Positions 20,862 to 32,181 of a stretch of DNA of 64,000 bases are shown here, piece after piece. The notes under the pieces are model-generated. The model saw only the letters and a program-made list of their open reading frames with translations, made no database searches and had not been told where the DNA came from. Every line of letters starts with the position of its first letter. Position 1 is the stretch's first letter. Source of the DNA: Phymatolithon calcareum. Taxonomy: Eukaryota; Rhodophyta; Florideophyceae; Hapalidiales. The stretch is taken from positions 1,922,001 to 1,986,000 of the forward strand of contig OZ345364.1 of NCBI GenBank assembly GCA_977006965.1. The letters run 5' to 3'. A program made the position numbers and the translations under genes.

Positions 20862-21876
20862 GTTTAGGCCTCTAGCGCAACATGTCGCGCCGTGTGTGTC
20901 AAGTTGAGTGTTACGCTTTGAGTCGTACCGAAAAAGGGTGTCCTGATACCCAACAGAACTTTACACGGTTCGGGAAAGGGATATTCAAAACTGTACTTGC
21001 GTTTACGTTCCGCGGCGTGAGCCGCTGTGTCAATGAATACTATCTACGTGTCTGCTACCTAATTATTAAACTACCCTCTTGTACGCCCTTTTTCCCCTCC
21101 TTTCGTAATACTACCTGGAGTATCATCGCCTGTTGAGGGAGGTGCTGCCTTTAGGCTTTAGTACGGAGCTCAGCTTTTTGATTCCACTGCCACGTTCAGC
21201 TGCTCCATTAGAACTCGTCGGATTTGCCGCGCCGTTCCCACTAACTGAGGCGATCTGCGCTACGTCATCCGCCTTCTCCGGCGGCAAGCCCGCACGGCGC
21301 GGATTCTCATTTTTCCTGACCCACTTCCACTGGTGCTGTTCGATGCATTGCGATAGCGTTCCCGCTGTTGCTGACAGGAGCAGGGTTTGAGCCCCGCCCT
21401 TCTTCTGCGCGACGTCGAGTTCAATTTTCGCACCGCGGCGATTTTCCTAAATTCAGAGCCGTCCATGCCGCCCATGCCGCTTCCTGTACTCGCAGTATTG
21501 ATGCCCGACGATTGCTCAGCGCACTCCGAGCTAGTGTCCACGTCGCCTGCTTACTCCAGCGATGATCCTTTCGTCTTTCGCACAGCTGCAATCTTCATTG
21601 TACCCGAAGACGGAGTATTTCCCGATGAACCCGCAGTTGTAGAATTTGCCCCACTGCCGGATGCATGCTCCGCAGTCTCACCACACACGCCAGCCGATGC
21701 ACCCGCATTAGTGTCGCGAAGACGAAGCAGCCGAAGAGACACTTCAGAGCCAGTGCGCGATTTCGGCACTGGGGTGATTTTCATCTTGCCCTTACCGGTT
21801 CGTGCCGGCCTGCCGGCACCCTGCTCCGTCGCACCTTCAGCAGTCCCACGATCCTCCATACGCGCCGCGTTTCTGT
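20772..21876. repeat. Segmental duplication, copy 1 (copy 2 at 40020-41225)
   Basis: From the 5' part of the small basic gene through a spacer into the MscS-like C-terminal tail, this block is clearly homologous, in the same orientation, to 40020-41225. Shared landmarks are the run cgcctcgcttcgccgc, the phrase gagtcgtaccgaaaaaggg, ttccgcggcgtgagccgct and ctatctacgtgtct. The copy here is shorter over the tail, so it has lost internal repeats. Similarity stops sharply near 20772 and near 21876. The two copies are about 19.3 kb apart in direct orientation. Confidence 0.85.
21125..21876 (-). pseudogene. MscS-like C-terminal tail, duplicated fragment
   Basis: On the minus strand this reads as the repeat-rich tail of the channel at 40325-43051, starting at MEDRGTAEGATEQGAG and continuing through GKMKITPVPKSRTGSE and GTMKIAAVRKTKGSS. 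The frame breaks at about 21551, and several frames are needed to reach the end near 21125. The channel domain itself is missing: similarity ends just upstream of MEDRG. It is a partial duplicate, not a gene. Confidence 0.85.
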
Positions 21877-22498
21877 GCTGTCCATGCTGTCAGCGCCGGT
21901 GATGATACGCAACATGTGCGCGATGTCCGCAAACGACAGACAAAAACTGGCATACGCGAGTAATCTATGGCCGAAGATGTCTCAATGTACAGATATTGTA
22001 GAACTCGAGCGAAAGAAATGCTTGCTTCCACAGTACAGGTTCGACTGTACACGAATTGTATCAGGTGTTACAGCATAGATATGCGCAGCGTGCGCATTCA
22101 TCGGCCGCCCAATAGCTTTGATAGCCTAATTAGTAGCAGTAGACTCTGTCTGATGAATTCTCGTCTGCGCCAACTTTGGAGGGAATGATTGGGCAAGGTA
22201 CTCCTATCATACAGTGGATAAACAAGGAAAAAAGTTTCCCATGCTCTCTCAAAAACAACAAAAACGAAGGAAATTAGCAATTCAAATACCTTGTCCAAGG
22301 CGATCGTCCTGTTCCAGGATCCTTCCCTACTGCAGTATCTCTGGAGATGTGCCATTTTACTGGTGCTATAGAAAAGAGGATCATTAGCCAGTGAGAAACC
22401 CTCTTACGAACACAGCTCTCCTGTGAACCAAGTCAACGCCCTCGTCCGCCATCACTTCCTCCGCACCAACTCCACCCAAGAGTCTAATCCACTTCGAC
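21877..22498. other. No gene recognised; upstream region of the NB-ARC gene
   Basis: Sequence between the duplicated MscS tail and the broken NB-ARC gene. No coding signal on either strand; it should contain the promoter of the NB-ARC gene if that gene was once active. Confidence 0.4.
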
Positions 22499-25400
22499 AT
22501 GGAGGTCACCGGGTTCAGTCTCAGCATCATTGCTGAAGCTCGCACTATCGCCACAAGCATCACGGCCCGCATCGCTGATATCCGCAATGCTCCTGAGTTG
22601 TTTCGCATCCTCATCGAAAAACTAGATCGCCTGACAGGACAGCTCGCGAGATTGGAGGAATTGCTCCTGACGAGTCCCGGTGCAATTCCAGATGCAGTTG
22701 CTGTCGACGTGAAAGCCGCTCTGGAGTCTGTCCGCGGGACTCTCGTTCGTTCCAGCGCAACCGTGGAGAAAGTTTGATCGAAAGCGTTCCCAGCGGCCGC
22801 CCGTGGCTCAGGGCCTAATCTCGGGTCCATGATCCGTCGAACATTCCGCGCCAAGTCCATCAGCAGCGCAATGAATGATCTTCAAGCGCCTCTACAAGAA
22901 GCCTCCAGCTCTTGACCCTAAGTTCAATGCTAGTTACAGGACTGAAAAGTCAAGAACAGCAAGATGCTCTTCTCCCGAAGCTCCAAAGCTTGCAAAGCAC
23001 CGGCAACGAGGAAGTGTATCGCGCGGCAGCAAGCACGCCGGCACTTTCCAACGGTACATACATCAACTTTCATACAATGGATGCACAGGGGAACCTCTGT
23101 ACCCCGGAGGCCATGTTGAAGGCATCCATACTTGCCGCAGATTCAACATCCCCGGTCACTGTGGCGGCAGGAAAGATTACGAATGCACACGACGTTGTTG
23201 GCATGGCAGGAGTCGGCAAAACGATAGCGCTGCAGGCCCTTGCCTTCGACGAGGATATTCGGGCACGTTTTCCGGATGGTATTCAGTACATTGCGCTTGG
23301 CCAAGGTGCCACTTTGTCGACGGCAATAGATGCTATCGCAAAACTCATGCGGCTAACAGGGGCATTGGGATCTGTCTCTGCCGTGGAACGCTCCTCGTTG
23401 CTCCAAGATGCTGTGGACTATGCGGTCGCTTGGTTCAACGGCAAAATCTGTCTCTTTCTTGTAGACGATCTGTGGCCTACAACAAAGTGCATGACCGGAT
23501 TCTTGCACGAGCTTCGTCAGATCTTAAGGTCTTGCCCGCAGAGCCGCATGGCCATTACCACCCGAAGCACAGCTATTGCAAACGCTGCTGGACACAAGGT
23601 CGAATTTGCCCCAAGGGTGCCACTCGGAGCCGTGTCCGTGAACATATTCATGATGCATGCGACACGGGATGCGACGAAAATAGCGCCTCAAGACCCGACG
23701 GGCGGCACCAGAAAGAGTATCGCGACAATCCTTACGATTTGTGCAGGGCTGCCAATCGCTTTGGCAGTGTGCAGAAGCACAGTGGCGTTGTTGGCAGAAG
23801 AACAAGGTAATTTTGAAGGTGCATGTGACGCGTACGCTTTGCAGCTGGGGAGACAGAGAACTGAACTTGGCGAAGAGCAAGGCCCAGGAGGATCGAGCTT
23901 GAACGCCGGAATCATCCTCAGTCTGACAATCCTTGAAGCTGAATTTGAGCAGCTGAAGACAAAAACTAATGTAGACCATGAGTCCACGATCACTGCTCTA
24001 TACACTAGCCTGTGCGTGCTAAGATACCAGGCCCGGGTCCCCGTTTCTGTCCTGAGCCGTATGTGAAAGGTGGACAAACGTTGGAGGGTGCACGCCTTCT
24101 TAAAAAGATGAGTCTTTGCAAGCTCCTTTTTCGGGACCGTCCGGAAGATAATAAGCAGGAATGCATTCTTATGCTTCATGATCTCCAGCTGGACTATTGC
24201 AGAAGAAAGGCGGAGACGATGAAGACATGCTCGCAATGGCACGCGCTTCTCAACGGATATCTTGAACTGGTATGGAGCGGATCTGACGATTCGATCTTGG
24301 ATGAGCAAGAAACTTCAGTTGAGCATACATTGCCGGCGCACACACCGAGGTCCTGGTGGACTGTCCCGGAGGATGCGTACATTCATGAGAATCTTGCCAG
24401 ACACTTGGTGACTGCAAATTTGAGTCTTGAACTTGCCGCTCTTCTTTTAGATGCGCGATGGACGCATTTTCGATTTGACATCGGTGGTATCTTGTCACTC
24501 AAAACGGACTTCGAGTGTTTGATGACTATAGGCAAAGACGTTTTTCCACTTAGAGTCACTCGGGAATTGGAGTTGATATGGAAAGCGATACAAGTGTCGT
24601 GGGGAAGAGTATCGGATGGAAAGCGATCTTTTCAGTTGCAAGTGTGCGGGCGCCTCTTTACTTCAAGGACCAGCAGTGCAGTTGTGAGATCATACTTGAA
24701 GAGCGTCGAAGCGCACACACCAGTGCCGTACCTGATGCCTGCTACCCCGTTTTTTCCTGACCCGCGCAGCGCCCAAGTAATGGAGATTCCAGTGGGAGAC
24801 AGTTGCGACGAAATTGATTGCTCTCCTTGTGGTCGCTTTATCGCAGCAGCAGTAGTCGGCGATATTATTGTTGCAAGCGCATCCACCGGCGATATATTGA
24901 AGAGTTTGAAAAGAAACTCGAGCTCTGTATGCTTCGTGACATTTGCCGGTGGATCAAAGAGAATTGTCTCACTGTCGCAGATATATGAGAGCACGACGCA
25001 GACAGAGATCGCTGTCTGGGAATGGGAGACGTCCGAGTCGCCAATTCATAATTTCAACGTGCAGCTCTGTACCCGCGCCGCTGTATACAGCGACGGTTCG
25101 AAGATATTCTTGTTCTTTTCTGGTTCTACGTTGACGATTTGGAACTTGAGCACAGGCACACAAATCGAAAAATTCGAACAGAGAGTCAGGGTTACATCAG
25201 GCAGTCTTGTCTGTTTTTTTGCATGTGTTGCTGTTTCTAACGATGATCATTTCGTTGCAATCGGACTGGGTGGAACTCTCAAAGTTCTGAATAGTAGCAC
25301 CGGTCGTACTCTCCTCGAAGACTCATATGCGCACGAATGCGATATTAATTCTGTTGCATTCAGTGAGAAAGGGTCAGCTGTTGGCGACAGGGTCAAACGA

Positions 25401-26533
25401 CAAAACAATTCGAGTATGGGAAAAGGCAACATGGATGAGTGTCCGCGGGCCGTTTAAAGGACACACAAGAGAGGTGACATGTGTCACGTTCAGTCCAGAC
25501 GGACAACAAATTGCGTCTGCATCGCATGATCGTACTGTTCGCTTGTGGGACGCAAACACTGGAAGAAATATCTGGACATCCTCAGATATGCACAACTGGA
25601 CGAAGAGTGTTGCGTTTGCTCCGGACGAGGACAGAATTGTGACCGGGTCTGCTGATGGCTGTATTCGCATTTGGGAAACGCGTTGAAGCGGAAGCGAATG
25701 AACGAGAAAATGAACCTTCTGGGCACGTATGCAGTCTTGCGATAAGCAATGACGGGATTCGAGTTGCGTCTGGGTGGAGGGACAGTAGTGTACGATTGTG
25801 GGACCCGCGTACCGGCAATCAGATTGGTCTTCCACTGGAAGGGCACACAGGATGGGTGGATTGCGTGTCGTTCAGTCGCGACGGGCGATATTTAGTCTCC
25901 AGTTCAGCGGACAGAACAATTCGCCTCTGGGACGTAGAGACGTCAAATCAAATTGGGGCTCCTCTGGAAGTACACTCAAGCATACCGGTTGAGTCAAGCA
26001 TCGACAGTCTGTCGTTCAGCGTGGATGGTCAACGGATTCTCGCAGCATCATTTCGCCATACTGTGCGTATATGGGACGCCAAATCAGGGCTTTTGATTGG
26101 AGATAAGTGGCCAATTTACTACAGAGAATGGTACCTGGGCACTTGCAAACAAATGAATGATGCGATAAACCGCAGAACATTATTGACGGCGATATCCGAA
26201 AGCGGTGATGGATCCTACATTGTGTCCCGAGACTACTATGAAACAATCATCATTCGGAATCAGGGGAGCAGACCAATGTTTTGGACGTCAACCCAACAAC
26301 TGAGTGATTCCCAAAATGAATCTTCGACTAATGAAAACAGCAGTGGAAGATACGAAATGACACTCGAGGAGGCGCAAAATATCACTCGCAGTTGTGGACA
26401 AGAGACACAGCACGTTTACCCCGCTCCAGCTGAATCATCACTTCGTCTCCAATTGGTTGTCGTCAGTGTACAAGATGGCATCCGATTTCGTGTTGTTTAC
26501 AGTTCTGCAAGGGTAATATCTCTGTCTTGGTAA
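22499..26533 (+). pseudogene. NB-ARC/WD40 STAND protein (NLR-like), broken
   Basis: The N-terminal part (22499-22910) is a predicted helical bundle starting MEVTGFSLSIIAEARTI, with one TGA at 22775. A frameshift near 22910 leads into an NB-ARC ATPase: P-loop VVGMAGVGKTIAL (about 23200), Walker B CLFLVDDLW (about 23450), RNBS-B-like AITTRSTA, and GLPIAL (about 23750). A TGA at 24064 and a frameshift lead to a helical linker and degenerate beta-propeller blades. Two further frameshifts (about 25380 and 25680) separate clear WD40 repeats: GSNDKTIRVW, SASHDRTVRLWD, GSADGCIRIW, SSSADRTIRLWD. STAND proteins of this type act as signal-sensing switches in immunity and cell death; the role here is inferred. 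With at least two stops and three shifts it looks dead, unless unusual introns or assembly errors are involved. Confidence 0.8.
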
Positions 26534-27399
26534 AAGGCCTATTGGTTGGTTCTCCATACATCCGCTTCTCTCTGGCTCGTCTTCAGCTTCTGGTCCTCTT
26601 CTTGTCATCCTTGCATACCGTCGGCACCTGTGTCACGCTGATTGATCTCGGCGTATCCCAAAATAAGCGCGAAAATTCATGTTGTTTTTATGCTTAAGGC
26701 ACGTCACGGTCCCCGCCATATGCAGCGTTCCCGCTCTCAGGATTACATTACACCTGCCGGAGGTCAGATGAGGATGCTCGAGCTGATTGCTGCACGGAGC
26801 AATTTTCGCCCATAGCGCCTGATCCGCTTAACCGTGACATTTTGCCGAGCCAAGTGGGATTCGAACCAGCGATTGATCATATGTGCCATCATCCAGTTCT
26901 TAGTGTAAGGAAAACCACTCTACTACGCGCTGATAACCGAAGCAAGAGGGGTTCCTTTTATATCAGAAATTCTTAGACACTCGCGTTGCTGTGATTTCCG
27001 TAATTTCATTTTACCTTAGGGCTATATCGTTTGCTATCGAAGTCTATAAAAGTGGCACCAGCTACCCCGCCTTGATAAAGAAAGCAAGCTCACACCGAGA
27101 ACAGGACCAGCCCTAGCACTGTTACTCAATATATCCAACTATCTACACATTTCACTCTACACTGCATGAATCACGTTCCTTGGGTGTTTCGAAATTTAAC
27201 GATTATCATACTGCGCGCCATAACCTCGCGCAGGGCATCCGTATGTAAAAATCGCATTTGGCCCATGCGCGCGGCGTATAGAATTTTTGTATGAAACATT
27301 TTTTTGAACAACAATGATTTTTGCACGTAAAACGTTTTCGGCCAATCACATTCACGAGCGGTGCTGGCGAGTGCGAGTGGGGTAACGTACCAATAGAAT
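26534..27399. other. Spacer, no protein gene; holds a tRNA-like segment
   Basis: Apart from the tRNA-like segment described separately, nothing was recognised. The stretch 27030-27060 reads tctataaaagtgg and could be a TATA-type promoter, but no gene follows it on that strand. Confidence 0.35.
26846..26935 (-). other. tRNA-like segment with A and B box, not a clean tRNA
   Basis: Read on the minus strand, tagtagagtgg fits the Pol III A box and ggttcgaatcc is a perfect B box, about 50 bases apart. I could not fold a sound cloverleaf: the T stem has two mismatches, the acceptor strand after the T arm (ttggctc) has no partner at the 5' end, and the anticodon arm is unclear. It is most likely a decayed tRNA gene or the head of a tRNA-derived SINE. 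Confidence 0.35.
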
Positions 27400-28125
27400 A
27401 CGCGGAAAGGGAGAGAAGTTCCAAGAAGGGCACAAGGGGAGAATGGAGAGTGACACAAGGGCGCAAGATGTAGAAGGATAGTGACACAACGGGCGTATTA
27501 ATGGAAAAAGGAGCGACGAAATGCTGCGCAAGTAGTAAATGAAGACAAATAGAGCAAAAGAGCAATGAAAAGAAGGGCATAAGGAGTACAAGAGGGGTTA
27601 AGACAAAGTCAAAAGGGATAAAAAAGTAGTGACACAAAGCGCACAAGGGGTAGAAGCCATGTTCCAAGAAGAACAAAGGGGAAAAGGGGGACGAGCAAGG
27701 AGGGTACAAGAGATACAATGTGAGTGACACAAGGGGAGGAAAGGTTAAAACGGAAGTGAAACGAAGGTCGTACAGATGGCAATGGAATGGCCCAAGTGAC
27801 GAAAGGAGTAAGCGCAGAGTGACAAAAAGAGTGAATAAAAAAAGTGGAGTGAAACAGAGGCGGACAGGGGAGCAACAAGAGCGGCGGTGCATAGCATGCG
27901 AGTAAAGAGAAGTGTGGTGGATTAGCCGGCCAAAGAGCGAAATGTGGTGATAATCGAGCGCAGCACAATGACACATAAAGCGGAGCAAGAACATGAGAGT
28001 GGCACGGTGGGTAGGGCAGGACACAAGACTCACAAGATTGGCGAAAAAGGGTTAGCGGAATGTAAGAATACATAACACGGGCATAGAGGGGCGACGGAGA
28101 AGGACGGTAAATTGTAGGACTGGGT
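27400..28125. repeat. Purine-rich degenerate repeat, copy A
   Basis: The plus strand is nearly all A and G with C confined to short words; gtgacacaagggg, aggggtagaag and agggcacaagg recur at irregular spacing. The segment ends with a block that includes gcggagcaagaacatgag and ggcgaaaaagggttag. That block comes back about 990 bp later in copy B. The long minus-strand open frames here (Ser/Pro/Leu/Phe-rich) are by-products of the strand bias and not genes. Confidence 0.7.
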
Positions 28126-28399
28126 TTTTCGGATAAAGGATTGGAGCATGCTTCTTTTTTGGCTCAAGGGGCATAAGGACTGACGAGAAGGGCACAAATG
28201 GTCAAATAGTGAGTGGGATGGAGAAGTGAAAGGGTAGAGCGAAGTGAGAAATGGGACAGAGGGATAGAAAGGGGATTGTCACAAGAGACGCACCAGTGGC
28301 TACGGCGTGACACAAAAGAAAAAAGGTGACTGAAACAAAGAGCGTCAAGTGAAGCAAGGGACGAGAACGACACAAGGAGGAGGGAGTCGTAAAATTGGA

Positions 28400-29105
28400 G
28401 TGACACAAAAGACGCACCAGGCGTGAGGGAGTAACACAGGGGTGTAAGGAGTGGCTCGAGAAATATATAGGGGAGGTTCAAGAAGGGTACAATAGGAAAA
28501 TGGAGATGGACAAAACGGGGGCAAAGGGTAGAAGGGGAGTGGTACAAGGGGCGTACCAGCGGAAAGAGAGCGGGAAAAAGTTCCGCAAGGGGTAAATTGA
28601 GAGAAACGCAAAGAGTTATAGGGGAGTGACGACAAGGGCACAAGGGGTAGAAGCGATGTGGCAAGAAGGGCTAAGGGGGAAAAAGGGACGAGCACAAGTG
28701 ATGAAATGGAAGTAATGCAAAACGCGGAAGGGGTGAAGCGAGAGCGACACGAGGGGTGTATCGAGGGCATCGGAATGATGAAATTGTCGAAAATAGTAAG
28801 CGGAGAGTTGGACAAAGGGTGTAGGAAAAATACAGAGTGACACAGGGCGGATGGAGGAGGAACGAGAGAGGCGATAAACAGCACGCAATTAATTACAAGT
28901 GTGGCTGATCAGTAGGCGAAGAGTGAAATTTGGGGCTGACGGAGTGCAGACCAGTGACGCATGAAGCTGAGCAAGGACACGAGCTGGAACGTTGGGCAAA
29001 TCAGGACACGGGATTAACACGAGGAGCGGAAAAAGGTTAACGGAGAGTAAATATGCAAAACACGGTTGGGAGGGGGACGTAGAAGGACACTAAATTGGAG
29101 GAATA
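28400..29105. repeat. Purine-rich degenerate repeat, copy B
   Basis: Second unit of the block. It keeps the order of landmarks of copy A: caaggggtagaagcgatg (28640, against 27637), tgacgcatgaagctgagc, ggagcggaaaaaggttaac and gacgtagaaggacac. The offset to copy A is about 985-1003 bp, so the two are diverged tandem copies. The segment between, 28126-28399, has the same composition. Strong purine skew over 1.7 kb can favour triplex or R-loop formation. Confidence 0.7.
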
Positions 29106-29159
29106 GATCTTTTGTTTAAGTTCTCCATACTTTACACTCTTCATTTTCTATCTTTTGCA

Positions 29160-29196
29160 TAGGCGCGAAGCGCCGACACGGAGCCACTTGTCCAGT
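29160..29196 (+). repeat. Hairpin motif ggcgcgaagcgcc, copy 1
   Basis: A perfect hairpin ggcgc-gaa-gcgcc is followed by gacacggagccacttgtcca. At 32711-32742 the same order appears in the same orientation, with ggcgcgaagcg and acggagccacttttcca. A shorter version, cggcgcgaagcggcg, is at 35147-35161. These look like 3' ends of one family of elements; Helitrons carry a 3' hairpin, but the shared sequence here ends in TCCA and not in CTRR. Confidence 0.45.
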
Positions 29197-29268
29197 ACTA
29201 CTAAAATCGTTGTCTGTCTGTGTGTCTGTCATTGTCTCTTTTGATTCTCATTGGTTACATTTTTACAA

Positions 29269-29472
29269 GATACGGTTCAACAGGGTGGATACGCGCTGAG
29301 GTCTGGGATCACTCGGCAATCCCCAGTTTTCTTCTTTTTGTGCGAAATCTATTGGCTGTATGCAGTAACATGATAAGGTTCAACAGGGTGGATACGCACT
29401 GTGGTGAGGGATCACTCGGAATCCTTAGTGTTCTTCTTTTTGCGGGAAATCTACTGGCTGCATGCAGTAACG
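29269..29472. repeat. Tandem duplication, period 103 bp
   Basis: Two copies, 29269-29371 and 29372-29472. Each starts gat(a)aggttcaacaggg, continues ggatacgc, includes gggatcactcgg and ttcttctttttg, and ends ctggctg(c/t)atgcagtaac. They are about 85% alike by eye. No coding capacity was recognised. Confidence 0.8.
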
Positions 29473-30580
29473 TTTACATTTTGTCATTTCACTGTGTTTT
29501 TCTGTTACATAAAACTACTATTTATGTCCATTACAAATTGCGTGCGTGTCCGTTACAAGATTCGAGCTTGAGTACTGTATATAAGGGAGTTAGAAAATTT
29601 TGCCGCACGAGAAATATGTTGGTAGACTTTGCTTCGGGTTGACAATTCGGCTATTTGGGACCATCTGGTCCTCAGACCGGACCGTTCGAGGAGTCTGGAC
29701 TGTAATTGATTTTTTTAATTAATTTGCTTTTTAATTTTATTACTTTTTTAATTATCATATTAATAATTACAATTCAAGGGACCAGTGGGTGCAGAGATTG
29801 GCACTGCTATACCCCCCATTCCGTTGTCGTATCTGGCTGCCTGACGTGCCCGTAAGGATCCGCGAGCGGGCACGTGAGGATCTGTCCGAGCCCGATTCGC
29901 TGTCCCACCTCTGCGAGAGTGTCCTTAAGGGCTCTCTCTCGTGCAGAGTGACTTTGGCTAAAGGAGGACCTTGCAGGTGCTCCTTTGAACGCTCTGCTTG
30001 GTGGGTGCGTGTCAGCAAAAGGTACCAGGACCACGGTCAGCGCCGGTTGGTTAGAACGGGAAGTAACTGTAGCTAACGATTCGAAGACGCGCGTGAGAAG
30101 CAGACGGCGGAACTTCGGAGGTACCAAGCGGGGTACAAATCAGTTTTTGGGGACGGAACCGAGGGAAAGCGTACTGCAGGTTGTAGGTGCCTCAAGACCT
30201 CTACCGTTTTCAATCTACGGGAACACCTCTCACATCCCAAAGGTTGAAAAAACAGGTCAGGCCCGCCTGTTAAGCTACCCTGTGTTTTCACGTCGCACAG
30301 CTCGAACGGTGTTCGAGTACGCGGTGAAAGACAAAGTCAGGGGAAAAGGGTTTTTACTGAAGAAGATCTGTTACCGCGAGACGGTTGGTTCATATTTGGG
30401 GAGAAGTCTAGCCGATACAGAATTTTATAATTCTGTTGGTCGACTAGGGGACCCTCAACGAGAGCCATCGCCTTGCGCGTAGCGAAGCAGATATCTTATA
30501 GGGTGAAGTCTTTAGGAGATTCGACTATCGGTCGGAGCCAGAAGGGATCCTGAACAGATATCTGAAGAAGAAGGACAAGG
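29473..30580. other. Helitron upstream region; no recognised gene
   Basis: The stretch 29985-30482 is open on the plus strand for 165 codons (MNALLGGCVSAKGTRT at the start) but has no known domain and other frames are nearly as open. It precedes the Helitron relic and may be 5' untranslated or promoter sequence of that element. The part 29700-29775 is AT-rich. Confidence 0.35.
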
Positions 30581-32023
30581 ATGTCAAGTGCTCAGGACGA
30601 GAGCTTGAGAGAAGCTCGGGATGCTCAGCAGCGCTCTCGCAACGAGGAGCGAAGGAGAAGGAATCGAGAACGCGCAAGAGCTCGAAGAGGGGCGGAGACA
30701 GCGTAAAAGAGAACGTTACGTCTTGCTACAGCTGCTGAGGCGAGGCGAGTGTCACGTGCTCGAAAGAGTGCTGAACAAGCTCGAGTTCGGCAGGAATCCA
30801 ATAGGGTGGCGATGCAAGCGACGAGCAGATCAAGAAGCAACTCAGCTTGCAAGAAACGCTGTTCAAGAAATATTGGGTCCCGTGGACTTTGGAGAGATGA
30901 ATGTCGAGTGCAAGAATTGTTTCGCACTCCATTATATGGCAGAGCGAAAAGCCGGGAGCTCAATGTCTAATCCATTGTTCTCTAATTGCTGCCAGGGAGG
31001 CTGTATCACCACGGAGAATATTTCGTCACTGAAAGATTCTCCAGAGCCTTTGAAAAAGCTGTCGACTGAAAACAACACTGAAGTGAAAACGTTTCGTAGG
31101 AACATTGTGCGCTAAAACAATGCTCTATACATGGCCTCCGTGCACGCTAATTGGGTATCCAGTGGTGAATGGCAGTGTGGATTCAACCCGACGATGACAC
31201 TGCAAGGCAACAGAAATCATTTTCGTGGTGGTCTATATCCTGCCCCTGGCAGAGATCCTTCGTTTCTTTCCGTATGCTTTTACGATACAGACTTCGACGT
31301 GCAGTCTGACCTTCGCTCTCGGAATGTTGCCAGAGTCAATCCATCTCTCATAACAAGGCTTGCGACTATGTTGCAGCAGCACAACCCGTACGTTCAAAGC
31401 TTCATAAACCTCCCTGACTGGATCAGCGAAGACGGACCGACCGCTCAGTATCGCATAGTCATTCATGCGAAGAAGATACCAGCTCATGAGTACGTGCGTC
31501 GATACAATGGGCCCTCTTGCTCTTAGATCGCTGCATTGATACCTGGAAGCGAGGATGGAATGGTTGGCAGGCGTGATATAGTTGTACGAAAGCGTGGGTC
31601 TCTCAAATCCAATGGGAACGAAGTTCTGGACAAAGTCAATCTGAGTCACAGGTCTTACGATCCTTTGAGAAACGTCATGCTCTTTCCCGACGATAGAGAT
31701 GGATGGCATCCAGAAATGAAGTACAAGAACAGAGAAAGGCAGAAAAAGCTCACATGTCTGACGTTCTACAGGTTGCACATGTTTCAAAGACAAGATGAGT
31801 TTAGTACTGTTCTTGCAAGGTTCTGGCTCTTCCAGCAGTACTTGGTTGACCAATACTGTAAGATAGATGCAGAACGATTGTCTTTCTTGCTTCACAATCA
31901 GAATAAGCTTCAAGTCGAGAACTATACAAGGCTCCGAGAGATTCTTGGAGACGCTGGAGGTCCATTCGATGAGTCTCCAGTAACCGATCCAAGAAAATTG
32001 ACGGTGCACGACAAGGACAGATA
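30581..32023 (+). pseudogene. Helitron replicase/helicase, N-terminal part
   Basis: An ATG at 30581 opens an Arg-rich N-terminus with a TAA at about 30704. After a frameshift near 30895 the frame is kept from 30897 to 32023 with two in-frame stops (31113-31115, 31524-31526). Conserved Helitron N-terminal blocks are GEMNVECKNCFALHYMAERK, LFSNCCQGGC, FRRNIVR then NNALYMASVHANW, HFRGGLYPAPG, NPYVQSFI, HEYVRRYNGPSC, AALIPG, RRDIVVRKR, YDPLRNVMLFPDDRDGWHP and FQQYLVDQY. The protein normally continues to the HUH Rep endonuclease and a Pif1-type helicase; both are missing, so the copy is cut off at about 32023. In rolling-circle elements this protein nicks and unwinds the DNA. Confidence 0.85.
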
Positions 32024-32181
32024 ACCTGACTCGAAATGAAGTTTACCGAGAGGCTCTTTCGTAGAAATGTTAGATAAATAAATGTTATTTTTGTGAATCG
32101 GATTCTTTGACAAGTAGTGTGTAGAATTTAGTAAATATTTAGACTATTATAAAATGTATATAAATACGTAGCTTTATTTAA

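Noticed and set aside
27206-28884. Long minus-strand open frames rich in Ser, Pro, Leu, Phe and Cys (up to 275 codons)
   Set aside because: They arise from the purine bias of the plus strand, which makes stop codons rare on the other; no domain and overlapping frames are equally open.
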